Part shown: positions 51,756 to 59,605 of the stretch, piece by piece
How positions within the stretch are numbered: the stretch's first letter is position 1
Layout: each line of letters opens with the position of its first letter
DNA from: Asanoa ferruginea
GTDB taxonomy: Bacteria > Actinomycetota > Actinomycetes > Mycobacteriales > Micromonosporaceae
Assembly: GCF_003387075.1 (NCBI RefSeq)
Contig: NZ_QUMQ01000001.1
Coordinates: 3,286,001-3,350,000, forward strand
Reading direction: 5' to 3'
Length of the DNA stretch: 64,000 nucleotides
Notes under the pieces: model-generated
The model's input: the letters and a program-made list of their open reading frames with translations, nothing else
Database searches by the model: none
What the model was told of the DNA's origin: nothing
Made by a program: the position numbers and the translations under genes

Positions 51756-52655
51756 GTGGCGACGACCCTGACGACGGCACCCCAGCGGGCGACCGAGCGG
51801 CGACCTTCGCACCGCCCCGCCCTCGGCGGCCGGCGCAAGTTGCCCAACCTGCCGGCCGGGGTGGCCGGCCTGATCTGGCTCCTGATCGTGCTGATCCCGC
51901 TCTACTGGATTCTGATCACGAGCCTCAAGACCCAGGACAACTACTTCATCACCAACCCGTTCGCGCCGCCGACCGACCCGACGCTCGACAACTACCGGAT
52001 GGTGATCGAGGCCGATTTCGTCCGCTACTTCGTCAACAGCGCGATCGTGACGGCGGGCGCGGTGCTGCCGGCGGTGCTGATCTCCTTCATGGCGGCGTAC
52101 GCGATCGTTCGGGCCAGCCACCGCAGCCGGTTCCTGCGCTGGGTCAACTCGGTCTTCCTGATGGGGCTCGCGATCCCGCTGCAGGCGGTGATCATCCCGG
52201 TCTACCTGATCATCATCCGGCTCAAGCTCTACGACACCCTGCTGGCGATCATCCTGCCGTCGATCGCGTTCGCGATCCCGCTGTCGGTGCTGGTGCTCGG
52301 CAACTTCATCCGTGACGTGCCGCGCGAGCTGTTCGAGTCGATGCGGATGGACGGCGCCACCGAGTGGGGCACGCTGCGCCACCTGGCCTTCCCGCTGGTG
52401 CGCCCGGCGCTGGTCACCGTGATCATCTACAACGGACTGAGCATCTGGAACGGCTTCCTGCTGCCGCTGATCCTGACCCAGAGCCCCGACCAGCGCACGT
52501 TGCCCCTGGCGCTGTGGACGTTCCAGGGCCAGTTCAGCATCAACGTGCCGGCCGTGCTGGCCTCGGTCGTGCTGACCGCCCTGCCGATCCTGGCCCTCTA
52601 CGCCGTCGGCCGCCGGCAACTGCTCAGCGGACTTACCGCCGGCTTCGGCAAGTAA
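51756..52655 (+). CDS. ABC sugar transporter permease (MalG type)
   Basis: 299 aa; GTG at 51756, one base after the previous stop. Six transmembrane helices; EAA loop FESMRMDGATEWGTLRHLAFPLVRP. Completes the channel; no ATPase is encoded, so a multitask ATPase elsewhere is expected. The transketolase gene follows 69 bp later. Confidence 0.93.
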   Translation: MATTLTTAPQRATERRPSHRPALGGRRKLPNLPAGVAGLIWLLIVLIPLYWILITSLKTQDNYFITNPFAPPTDPTLDNYRMVIEADFVRYFVNSAIVTAGAVLPAVLISFMAAYAIVRASHRSRFLRWVNSVFLMGLAIPLQAVIIPVYLIIIRLKLYDTLLAIILPSIAFAIPLSVLVLGNFIRDVPRELFESMRMDGATEWGTLRHLAFPLVRPALVTVIIYNGLSIWNGFLLPLILTQSPDQRTLPLALWTFQGQFSINVPAVLASVVLTALPILALYAVGRRQLLSGLTAGFGK

Positions 52656-52724
52656 CGAGGTTGACCGTCCCCGAGACGGGTAAGCGGCGAAGAACGGGAG
52701 GTTATACGCCGCAAAGGGGATATT

Positions 52725-54599
52725 GTGACCAGCACAGCGACCATCGCCGACCTGTCCACCGCCCGCGACGTGGCCCGGCAGCTCCGGGTCGACTCGGTGC
52801 GGGCGAGCACGAGCGCCGGATCCGGCCACCCCACCTCCAGCATGTCGGCCGCCGACCTGCTCGCGGTGCTGGTCACCCGGCACTTTAAATACGACTGGGA
52901 TGACCCGGCCAACGACGCCAACGATCACCTGATCTTCTCCAAGGGGCACGCGTCGCCACTGCTCTACTCCGTCTTCAAGGCGGTCGGGGTGGTCTCCGAC
53001 GAGGAGCTGATGACCGGCTACCGGCGGTTCGGCCAGCGGCTCGAAGGGCACCCCACGCCGGTGCTGCCCTGGGTCGACGTGGCGACCGGCTCGCTGGGCC
53101 AGGGCCTGCCGGACGGCGTCGGCGTCGCGCTGGCGGGTCGCTACCTCGACGAGGTGCCTTACCGGGTCTGGGTGCTGTGCGGCGACAGCGAGATGGCCGA
53201 GGGCTCGATGTGGGAGGCGCTCGACAAGGCCGCCTACTACCGCCTGTCCAACCTGATCGCGATCGTCGATGTCAACCGGCTCGGCCAGAGCGGACCGACC
53301 GAACTGCAATGGGACCTCGACGCGTACGCCCGGCGGGCCGAATCGTTCGGTGCCCGGGTCATCATGATCGACGGGCACGACCTGGACGAGATCGACCAGG
53401 CCCTGCAGTCGGCGACGGACCGCACCGACGACCGCCCGACGGTGATCCTCGCCCGCACGTTGAAGGGCCGCGGCTTCAGTGAGGTGGAAAACCTCGAGGG
53501 CTGGCACGGCAAGCCGCTGCCGAAGGAGATGGCCGACCGGGCGATCCGCGAGCTCGGCGGGGAAAGCAGCCTGACGGTGCGCGGCCCGCGTCCGGTGACC
53601 GAGCCGCCGGCCAACCGCGGGGCCCCGCTCGGTGGACCGCCCGAGTTGCCTACCTACGCGGTCGGCGACAAGGTGGCCACCCGCAAGGCCTACGGCGACG
53701 CGCTCACCGCGGTCGGCGGCAGCAACCCGCGGATCGTGGCGCTCGACGGCGAGGTCGGCAACTCGACCTTCTCGGAGGAGTTCGCGAAGGCGTTCGGCGA
53801 CCGCTACTTCGAGATGTATATCGCCGAACAGCAGATGGTCGCCGCCGCCGTCGGGCTGAGCGTACGGCGCTACATCCCGTTCGCGTCGACGTTCGCCGCA
53901 TTCCTGTCCCGGGCGTACGACTTCATCCGGATGGCGTCGATCTCCCGTGCCGACATCCGGCTGGTGGGCTCGCACGCCGGCGTCGAGATCGGCGCCGACG
54001 GGCCGTCGCAGATGGCGCTGGAAGACCTGGCCATGCTGCGCGCCGTGCAGGGCTCGACCGTGCTCTACCCGAGCGACGCGGTCTGCGCCACGGCACTGGT
54101 GCGGTCCATGGTGGACCTACCTGGGGTCAGCTACCTGCGCACCACCCGCGGCGCCTACCCGGTGCTCTACGAGGCGGGCGAGTCGTTCCCGATCGGCGGC
54201 TCGAAGGTGCTGCGCTCCGGGCCGTCTGACGCGGTGACGCTGATCGGCGCCGGCGTCACCCTGCATCAGTGCCTCGCGGCCGCCAACGCGCTGGCCGCCG
54301 ACGGCATCCAGGCCCGGGTGATCGACCTCTACTCGGTCAAGCCGATCGACACCGCGACGCTCAGCGACGCGGTGGCCGCCACCGAGGGTCGGATCGTCGT
54401 CGCCGAGGACCATCACCCGGAGGGCGGGCTCGGCTCGGCCGTGGCCGACGCGCTGCTCGCCGCCGGCTCACCGGCGCTGCGCATGAGCCACCTCGCGGTG
54501 CGTGAGCTGCCCGGCTCCGGCAGCACGGCCGAGCAACTCGCGGCCCAAGGCATCGACGCCGACCACATCGCGGCCAGCGCCCGCGCGTTGACGAGCTAG
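52725..54599 (+). CDS. tkt: Transketolase, short (animal/archaeal-like) type
   Basis: 624 aa; GTG at 52725 after AAAGGGG. One chain holds all three parts: TPP domain (SGHPTSSMSAADLLAVL; GDSEMAEGSMWEAL...AIVDVN is the TPP/metal motif), pyrimidine domain (~310-470, catalytic Glu in YIAEQQMVAAAVG) and C-domain (~480-624). It is about 40-60 residues shorter than the usual bacterial TktA and closer to the ~620-aa group. It transfers two-carbon units in the pentose phosphate pathway. Position behind a GH3/ABC module suggests a role in using pentoses from xylosides. Stop shares CTAG with the convergent gene. Confidence 0.93.
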   Translation: MTSTATIADLSTARDVARQLRVDSVRASTSAGSGHPTSSMSAADLLAVLVTRHFKYDWDDPANDANDHLIFSKGHASPLLYSVFKAVGVVSDEELMTGYRRFGQRLEGHPTPVLPWVDVATGSLGQGLPDGVGVALAGRYLDEVPYRVWVLCGDSEMAEGSMWEALDKAAYYRLSNLIAIVDVNRLGQSGPTELQWDLDAYARRAESFGARVIMIDGHDLDEIDQALQSATDRTDDRPTVILARTLKGRGFSEVENLEGWHGKPLPKEMADRAIRELGGESSLTVRGPRPVTEPPANRGAPLGGPPELPTYAVGDKVATRKAYGDALTAVGGSNPRIVALDGEVGNSTFSEEFAKAFGDRYFEMYIAEQQMVAAAVGLSVRRYIPFASTFAAFLSRAYDFIRMASISRADIRLVGSHAGVEIGADGPSQMALEDLAMLRAVQGSTVLYPSDAVCATALVRSMVDLPGVSYLRTTRGAYPVLYEAGESFPIGGSKVLRSGPSDAVTLIGAGVTLHQCLAAANALAADGIQARVIDLYSVKPIDTATLSDAVAATEGRIVVAEDHHPEGGLGSAVADALLAAGSPALRMSHLAVRELPGSGSTAEQLAAQGIDADHIAASARALTS

Positions 54600-54943
54600 G
54601 TGTGCAGGTAGCGCTGCCAGTCCGGCGGCACCCGCTCGGCCGGGCCGGGCACACTCTGGTCGAGCGGGTGGCTCTCCGGCGGGGCGAGCGGCGGACCCTC
54701 GAGAAACTCGCCGGTCCGGTAGTCGTAGTACCAGTCCTCGCCGGGCTCGAACGAACGCACGATTTTGTGATCGGTCGTGGTCGCGTGCTGGGTGGCGTGC
54801 TGCGCGGGTGACGTGTCACAGCAGCCGATGTGGCCGCACGTGGCACAGCGCCGCAGGTGCAGCCACCAACCGCCGCTGTCGAGGCATTCCGCGCATCCGG
54901 TGCCGGACGGGGGCACCTCGGGTCGCACGAGTGGTTCGGTCAC
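54596..54943 (-). CDS. UBP-type zinc-finger protein
   Basis: 115 aa; GTG at 54943 with GGAGGAG. Zf-UBP ligands CAECLDSGGWWLHLRRCATCGHIGCCDTSPAQHATQHATTTDH form a compact cross-braced zinc domain, followed by WYYDYRTGEFLEGPPLAPPESHP. In eukaryotes the domain binds the ubiquitin tail; in actinobacteria it occurs as this small stand-alone protein of unknown function. Divergent from the DedA gene with 62 bp between. Confidence 0.9.
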   Translation of the reverse strand: MTEPLVRPEVPPSGTGCAECLDSGGWWLHLRRCATCGHIGCCDTSPAQHATQHATTTDHKIVRSFEPGEDWYYDYRTGEFLEGPPLAPPESHPLDQSVPGPAERVPPDWQRYLHT

Positions 54944-54971
54944 AACTCCTCCTCGCGGGTTGCGTCATCCC

Positions 54972-54999
54972 GTAGCCGGAAGGCTACCCCGCGTAAGAT
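54972..54999 (+). promoter_or_regulatory. Inverted repeat and -10 element before the DedA gene
   Basis: GTAGCC-GGAA-GGCTAC (54972-54987) is a perfect inverted repeat; TAAGAT at 54994-54999 is a good -10 only 6 nt from the GTG at 55006, which implies a leaderless mRNA. Confidence 0.45.
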
Positions 55000-55005
55000 C
55001 GCCAA

Positions 55006-55620
55006 GTGAGCAGCCTGCTCGACAGCCTGGTCGACCAGCGCGCGGTCTGGGTCTATGTGATCGTCGGCCTCGTCGTCTTCGCCGAAGACGCGTTGTTCTT
55101 CGGCTTCATCCTGCCTGGCGAGACCGCGGCCATTCTCGGCGGCGTCGCCGCCAGCCTCGGCCACGTCAGCGTGCTCTGGATGAGCGTCATCGTGGTCGCC
55201 GCGGCGATCCTCGGTGACACGGTGGGCTACGAGATCGGCTCCCGCTGGGGCCACCGGGTGCTGCGGGTCAAGGTGCTCCGGAAGCGCCAGAAACAGGTCG
55301 AGTCGGCCCGCGCGTTCATAGCCAGACGCGGCGGGCCGGCGGTCTTCCTCGGGCGGTTCATCGCGTTCCTGCGGGCGTTCGTCCCGTTCGGGGCCGGGGT
55401 GGCCCACATGCACTACCGCAAGTTCCTCGCCTACAACGCCGCTGGCGGCGTGGTCTGGGGCGTCGGCTCGGTGCTGCTGGGTTATCTCGCCGGCAACTCC
55501 TACACCATGATCGAAGGCGCCCTCGGCAAGTGGGCGGCGATCGCGATCGGCGCGGTCGTGGTGGCCGGGCTGCTGGCCTGGGTCATCTACCGCCGGGTCC
55601 GCGAGCGGCGCAGCCACTAG
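55006..55620 (+). CDS. DedA-family membrane protein
   Basis: 204 aa; GTG at 55006 without a ribosome site, consistent with leaderless translation. DedA/SNARE-associated features: EDALFFGFILPGETAAILGGVAAS, GDTVGYEIGSRWG, GRFIAFLRAFVPFGAGVAHMHYRKFLAYNAAGGVVWG (the FxR...R...G motif needed by DedA proteins), and five to six hydrophobic segments. Family members flip polyprenyl-phosphate or phospholipids. Convergent with a TetR gene, stops overlapping by 4 bp. Confidence 0.92.
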   Translation: MSSLLDSLVDQRAVWVYVIVGLVVFAEDALFFGFILPGETAAILGGVAASLGHVSVLWMSVIVVAAAILGDTVGYEIGSRWGHRVLRVKVLRKRQKQVESARAFIARRGGPAVFLGRFIAFLRAFVPFGAGVAHMHYRKFLAYNAAGGVVWGVGSVLLGYLAGNSYTMIEGALGKWAAIAIGAVVVAGLLAWVIYRRVRERRSH

Positions 55621-56159
55621 ACCCTGGCGGCTGCCAGCCGGAGCGCCGCGGACAGGTCGGCCGGGGTCAGCGCGCCCTCGGGGTCGATCAGCCACTGGAT
55701 GGCCATGCCGGCCAGGAGGGCCTGCGCCAGGCCGCCGAGCAGCCGGGCCTCCTCGCCGTCACCGCCGGCACCGAACAGGCCGGCCAGCTCGGTGCGGCCC
55801 TGGCGCTGGCCGGCGACCAGGAACTCGTGCACCTCGGGGAGCCGGTCGACCTGGCCGGCCAGCTCGAACTGGGTGGTCCAGAGCGGGCGCTGGGTGCGCA
55901 CCGAGTCGATCACCGCTGCCCAGACCGCCTCGAACGAGCCGTCGGTGCCGGACAGCTCGGTCGCCAGCTCCGCGCCCCACTCGGCCAGGGCCTCCATCAG
56001 CGCCTGGTTGAGCAGCTCCCGGGTGGAGCCGAAGTGGTAGCCGATCGCGGCCAGGCTGACCCCGGCCGCGCTCGCGATATCGCGGGCCGTGGTGCGGGTG
56101 TAGCCGATGTCGTGCAGGCACTGCTTGGCCCCGGCGATCAGACTCTCCCGGTTTCCCAT
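55617..56159 (-). CDS. TetR-family transcriptional regulator
   Basis: 180 aa; ATG at 56159. N-terminal TetR HTH at ~5-50: RESLIAGAKQCLHDIGYTRTTARDIASAAGVSLAAIGYHFGSTRELLNQAL. The C-terminal ligand domain (TetR_C_6-like helical) is of usual length. Ligand and targets are unknown; an imperfect inverted repeat at 56167-56182 directly upstream is a candidate operator, and the divergent HxlR gene may share control. Confidence 0.9.
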   Translation of the reverse strand: MGNRESLIAGAKQCLHDIGYTRTTARDIASAAGVSLAAIGYHFGSTRELLNQALMEALAEWGAELATELSGTDGSFEAVWAAVIDSVRTQRPLWTTQFELAGQVDRLPEVHEFLVAGQRQGRTELAGLFGAGGDGEEARLLGGLAQALLAGMAIQWLIDPEGALTPADLSAALRLAAARV

Positions 56160-56166
56160 GCGGCGA

Positions 56167-56182
56167 TTGTACAAGTGTGCAA
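56167..56182. promoter_or_regulatory. Candidate TetR operator
   Basis: TTGTACA-AG-TGTGCAA: 6 of 7 positions pair between arms. It lies 7 bp upstream of the TetR start codon in an AT-richer patch between the TetR and HxlR genes. Confidence 0.45.
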
Positions 56183-56237
56183 AACCCGCTTGGTGCACGA
56201 GTTGTAACCGGCCAGCCCGATCTGTGACCATGGACAG

Positions 56238-56594
56238 ATGACCGACGAGTGCACCGCCCGCGAGGTGCTCGACCGGGTCGGCGGCAAGTGGAGCATCGCC
56301 ATCATCGTCGCCGCGGCCCGTGGTCCGGCGCGGTTCACCGAGTTGGAGCGGTCGATCGACGGGATCAGCCGGCGGATGCTCGCGCTCACGCTGCGCAACC
56401 TCGAACGCGACGGCCTGCTGCACCGCACCGTCTACCCAACCGTCCCGCCGAAGGTCGAATACGTCGCCACCGACCTGGCCCGGGAGATCTACGACGCGCT
56501 GGTCACGCTGACCACCTGGGCCGAGCGGCACCGGGCCGAGATCGCCGCCGCCCGGGCCGCCTACGACCGACGGGCCACGGCCGCCGCGGAGTGA
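56238..56594 (+). CDS. HxlR-family transcriptional regulator
   Basis: 118 aa; ATG at 56238. HxlR winged helix with the family start CTAREVLDRVGGKWSIAIIVAAARGPARFTELERSIDGISRRMLALTLRNLERDGLLHRTVYPTVPPKVEYVATDLA. The single N-terminal Cys is where several HxlR sensors of electrophiles or thiol stress react. The stop overlaps the next gene's GTG, linking it to the Cys-cluster protein. Confidence 0.92.
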   Translation: MTDECTAREVLDRVGGKWSIAIIVAAARGPARFTELERSIDGISRRMLALTLRNLERDGLLHRTVYPTVPPKVEYVATDLAREIYDALVTLTTWAERHRAEIAAARAAYDRRATAAAE

Positions 56595-57385
56595 GTGACA
56601 TGGAACTGACCGCCGACTGCGCGCGGTGCGCGGGGTTGTGCTGCGTGGTCCCGGCGTTCGCGAAATCCGTCGACTTCGCGATCGACAAGCCGGCCCGGCA
56701 GCCCTGCCCCAACCTGGGCGGCGACTTCCGCTGCGGGATCCACCGCGACCTGCGGCAGAAGGGCTTTCGGGGCTGCACGGTCTACGACTGTTTCGGCGCC
56801 GGCCAGCATCTGACCCAGGAGACCTTCGGGGGCGCCGACTGGCGCTGCCGGCCCGAGATGCTCAGCGCCTTCCCGGTCATGCGGGAACTGCACGAGTTGC
56901 TCTTCTACCTGACCGCGGCACTGGAACTGAAGCTGCCGTCGGCACAGCGCGCCGCGCTGGAGACGGCTCGGGCGCAAACCCATGAACTCACCGGGGTTAC
57001 GCCGGCGGACCTGATCGCCCTCGACGTGGCGCCGCGCTGGGCCGCCGTCAACGACCTGCTGATGCGGGCCAGTGCCGCCGTGCGGGCGACCGCACCGGGC
57101 CCGCGCCGGGAACGCCGCGGCGCCGACCTCGTCGGCAAAGACCTGCGCCGCACCGATCTGCGGGCGGCCAACCTGCGAGGTGCCTATCTGATCGGTGCCG
57201 ACCTGCGCGACGCCGACCTGGGCTGGGCCGACCTGATCGGGGCCGACCTACGCGACGCCGACCTGCGCGGCGCGCGCCTGCGGACGGCGTTGTTCCTCAC
57301 CCAGCCGCAGGTCGACTCCGCGCGCGGCGGCCACACCACGGCCCTGCCGAGCGGCCTGCACCACCCGGCTCACTGGGCTAACTGA
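56591..57385 (+). CDS. Cys-cluster (YkgJ-like) and pentapeptide-repeat protein
   Basis: 264 aa from the GTG at 56591, coupled to the HxlR stop (GTGA); an ATG at 56600 is the alternative. Residues ~8-75 carry a cysteine set CARCAGLCC...QPCPNL...FRCGIH...GCTVYDCFGAGQ, the pattern of the YkgJ/CxxCxxCC metal-binding domain. A helical middle (~90-165) leads to about ten pentapeptide units (~175-230: ADLVG KDLRR TDLRA ANLRG AYLIG ADLRD ADLGW ...), a right-handed beta-helix. Likely cytosolic. Metal (Zn or Fe) binding is inferred from the family; function unknown. Confidence 0.8.
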   Translation: MSDMELTADCARCAGLCCVVPAFAKSVDFAIDKPARQPCPNLGGDFRCGIHRDLRQKGFRGCTVYDCFGAGQHLTQETFGGADWRCRPEMLSAFPVMRELHELLFYLTAALELKLPSAQRAALETARAQTHELTGVTPADLIALDVAPRWAAVNDLLMRASAAVRATAPGPRRERRGADLVGKDLRRTDLRAANLRGAYLIGADLRDADLGWADLIGADLRDADLRGARLRTALFLTQPQVDSARGGHTTALPSGLHHPAHWAN

Positions 57386-57662
57386 GCTGTTCGGCGACCT
57401 CGAACTGCACGGCGCCATTGGCGTCGACGGCCGCGTCCAGGGACTTGTCGTCGAGCACCCGGGCGGCTTCGCCGTCGAGGAACAGCTTGGCGCCGTCGGT
57501 GTCGACGATCTGGTCGCCTTCCTGGGGCGAGGTCGCGAGGCTCATCGTGAGCGCGCCCTGGGTCGGGTCGGAAGCGATGCGCACGCCGGCGCCATCCGGC
57601 AGGTTCTGCTGGCCGGTGAGGTCACGGATCACCGCGACGGCGTTGTCAGTCACTGCGAGCAT
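57378..57662 (-). CDS. Cys-free IscA/HesB-like protein
   Basis: 94 aa; ATG at 57662 chosen for GGAGG 8 nt upstream and the family start LAVTDNAVAVIRDL. The fold (VRIASDPTQGALTMSLATSPQEGDQIVDTDGAKLFLDGEAARVLDDKSLDAAV) matches A-type iron-sulfur carriers, yet it contains no cysteine, so it cannot hold a cluster by the usual ligands. Comparable proteins are annotated as HesB or adhesin in actinobacteria. Role unknown. Overlaps the convergent pentapeptide gene by 8 bp. Confidence 0.82.
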   Translation of the reverse strand: MLAVTDNAVAVIRDLTGQQNLPDGAGVRIASDPTQGALTMSLATSPQEGDQIVDTDGAKLFLDGEAARVLDDKSLDAAVDANGAVQFEVAEQLS

Positions 57663-57799
57663 GGTGAAACCCTCCAGTTGAGCGGCAGGGGATTGGTTGA
57701 GACCGCAACTGACAGGGCCGTCCCTACGGCGAGCGGTTCTGCGGCCGTCCAAGACCCACGTAACCCTCCGGCGCCGGATCCCGCAACCGGAACGCGACT

Positions 57800-57812
57800 T
57801 ATCCTGGCTTCA
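57800..57812 (+). promoter_or_regulatory. -10 element for a leaderless HMG-CoA-lyase-like mRNA
   Basis: TATCCT at 57800-57805 ends 6 nt before the ATG at 57812, and no ribosome site is present. Together this suggests a leaderless transcript. The -35 is not clear. Confidence 0.35.
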
Positions 57813-58723
57813 TGAACCCGTTGCCCGGCTCTGTATCCATCCGCGAGGTCGCACCCCGGGATGGGCTGCAGAACGAGGATCCGGTGCCCGCCGCGGCCAA
57901 GGTAGAGCTGCTGGACAAACTGTCTGAAACGGGCGTCCGCCGGATCGAAGCCGTGTCGTTCGTCCACCCGAAGGCGATTCCGCAGATGGCCGACGCCGAC
58001 GAGGTGTGGGCGAAGGTGCGCAAGTCACCAGCGGTGCGCTATTCGGCTCTGGTGCCCAACTCGCGCGGCGCGCAGCGCGCCCTGGCGGCCGGGTTCACCG
58101 AGGTCGAGGTGGTCGTCTCGGCCAGCGACACGCACAACAAGCGCAACGTCAACCGATCCACCGCCGAGTCGCTCGACGACATCGCGGCGCTGATCGACGA
58201 GTTGCACGGCGCGGGCGCCAGTGCCGAGGTGATCGTGGCGACCAGCTTCGGCTGCCCGTTCGAGGGCGACATCGACCCCAAGCGGGTCGCCGACATCGTC
58301 GACCGGGTGGTCGCCGACGGCGCCGACCGGATCGCGTTCGGTGACACCACCGGCATGGCGACCCCACGCCGGGTCGCCGACGTGGTCACCGCCGTGCGCG
58401 ACCGCCAGCCCGACATCCCGGTGCTGCTGCATTTCCACAACACCAGGGGCACGGCGCTGGCCAACATCCTGACCGCGATGGACCTGGGCATCACCGAGTT
58501 CGACGCGAGCGTTGGCGGCCTCGGCGGCTGCCCCTACGCGCCGGGCGCGACCGGCAACGTGGCCACCGAAGAGGTGGTGCACATGCTCGAAGACATGGGC
58601 ATCGACACCGGCATCGACCTCGACGCGCTGATCGAGGCGGCGGCGCTGGCGCAGCGGATCGTCGGCCGAGAGTTGCCGTCGGGCGTGTTGCGCGCGGGGC
58701 CGCGTACCCGATTGGTGTCATGA
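57812..58723 (+). CDS. Hydroxymethylglutaryl-CoA lyase family enzyme
   Basis: 303 aa; ATG at 57812. DRE-TIM metallolyase: VSIREVAPRDGLQNE (metal/catalytic Arg-Asp), EAVSFVHPKAIPQMADA, DTHNKRNVNRS, SFGCPFEGD, GDTTGMATPRRV, HFHNTRG (metal His) and SVGGLGGCPYAPGATGN with the catalytic Cys. All HMG-CoA lyase residues are present; it would split HMG-CoA into acetyl-CoA and acetoacetate, as in leucine breakdown. No leucine-pathway neighbours are seen. Overlaps the AraC-type gene by 4 bp. Confidence 0.92.
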   Translation: MNPLPGSVSIREVAPRDGLQNEDPVPAAAKVELLDKLSETGVRRIEAVSFVHPKAIPQMADADEVWAKVRKSPAVRYSALVPNSRGAQRALAAGFTEVEVVVSASDTHNKRNVNRSTAESLDDIAALIDELHGAGASAEVIVATSFGCPFEGDIDPKRVADIVDRVVADGADRIAFGDTTGMATPRRVADVVTAVRDRQPDIPVLLHFHNTRGTALANILTAMDLGITEFDASVGGLGGCPYAPGATGNVATEEVVHMLEDMGIDTGIDLDALIEAAALAQRIVGRELPSGVLRAGPRTRLVS

Positions 58724-59145
58724 AGGTCGAAGATCTGGTCCGGTTGCGCCGCGCCCGCGACCTGATCGACCGCGAATACCCGCGCCCGCTCGACGTGCCC
58801 GCGCTGGCCCGCGCGGCGCTGATGTCGCCGTCGCACTTCGCCCGGCAGTTCCGCGCCGCGTTCGGCGAGACGCCCTACCAATATCTGATGACCCGGCGGA
58901 TCGAGCGGGCCCAGGCGCTGCTGCGCCGCGGCGACCTGTCGGTCACCGAAGTCTGCCTGGCGGTGGGCGCGACCTCGCTGGGCTCGTTCAGCAGCCGGTT
59001 CACCGAGTTGGTCGGGGAGAGCCCGTCGGCATACCGGGCCCGCGACCATTCGCGGCTGGCGGCCGTGCCGGCGTGCGTCGCGCAGCGGCTGAGCCGCCCG
59101 ACAAAAGCAGGTCTGGAGAAGCGCCGCGCGGTCGCGCGGGCCTAG
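58720..59145 (+). CDS. AraC-type HTH regulator (DNA-binding domain only)
   Basis: 141 aa; ATG at 58720 coupled to the lyase stop. Two HTHs of HTH_18: RPLDVPALARAALMSPSHFARQFRAAFGETPYQYLMTRRIERAQALLRRGDLSVTEVCLAVGATSLGSFSSRFTELVGESPSAYR. There is no sensor domain; the last ~30 residues are basic. A VOC protein follows 10 bp later, a pairing common in actinobacteria, where it probably regulates that gene. Confidence 0.92.
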   Translation: MKVEDLVRLRRARDLIDREYPRPLDVPALARAALMSPSHFARQFRAAFGETPYQYLMTRRIERAQALLRRGDLSVTEVCLAVGATSLGSFSSRFTELVGESPSAYRARDHSRLAAVPACVAQRLSRPTKAGLEKRRAVARA

Positions 59146-59155
59146 CGTCGAAGGC

Positions 59156-59572
59156 ATGAACCTGACGCTTTCGCACACCTTCATCACCGTCGACGACCAG
59201 GACAAGGCGCTCGCGTTCTACCGCGACGTGCTGGGTCTCGAGGTGCTCACCGACGTGGCCATGGACGACTGGGGGATGCCCTGGCGGTGGATCACCCTCG
59301 GGGTGCCGGGCCAGCCGGGCATCGAGATCGGGCTCGACCCGCTCGCCAGCAAGGCACCCGCCGACCAGGAGCCGCTGCGCGCGCTGGTGGCCAAGGGCGC
59401 CCTGGCCGCGCTGATCTTCGAGACCGACGACTGCGACGCCACCTTCGAGAAGGTCCGGGAGGCGGGTGCGGAGGTGTTGCAGGAGCCGATCGACCAGCCC
59501 TACGGGGTGCGTGACTGCGCGTTCCGCGACCCGTCGGGCAACATGGTCCGGTTCAGCGGGCGCCGGTCATGA
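59156..59572 (+). CDS. VOC-family (glyoxalase/bleomycin-resistance fold) protein
   Basis: 138 aa; ATG at 59156. Two beta-alpha-beta-beta-beta units: SHTFITVDDQDKALAFYRDVLGLEVLTDV...PGIEIGLDP and ALAALIFETDDCDATFEKVREAGAEVLQEPIDQPYGVRDCAFRDPSGNMVRFSG. The metal positions are partly kept (His7, the Glu of PGIEI). Substrate unknown; members bind small metabolites or open rings. In operon with the AraC-type regulator. Its stop lies inside a terminator hairpin. Confidence 0.88.
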   Translation: MNLTLSHTFITVDDQDKALAFYRDVLGLEVLTDVAMDDWGMPWRWITLGVPGQPGIEIGLDPLASKAPADQEPLRALVAKGALAALIFETDDCDATFEKVREAGAEVLQEPIDQPYGVRDCAFRDPSGNMVRFSGRRS

Positions 59573-59599
59573 GGGGCCCCGCGTTCCGGGACCCCTCAT
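59569..59599. terminator. Bidirectional hairpin terminator
   Basis: ATGAGGGG (59569-59576) pairs with CCCCTCAT (59592-59599), with inner CCCG/CGGG extending the stem. It contains the VOC stop codon and ends 7 bp before the convergent CoxM-like gene's stop. Confidence 0.75.
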
Positions 59600-59605
59600 C
59601 AACCG

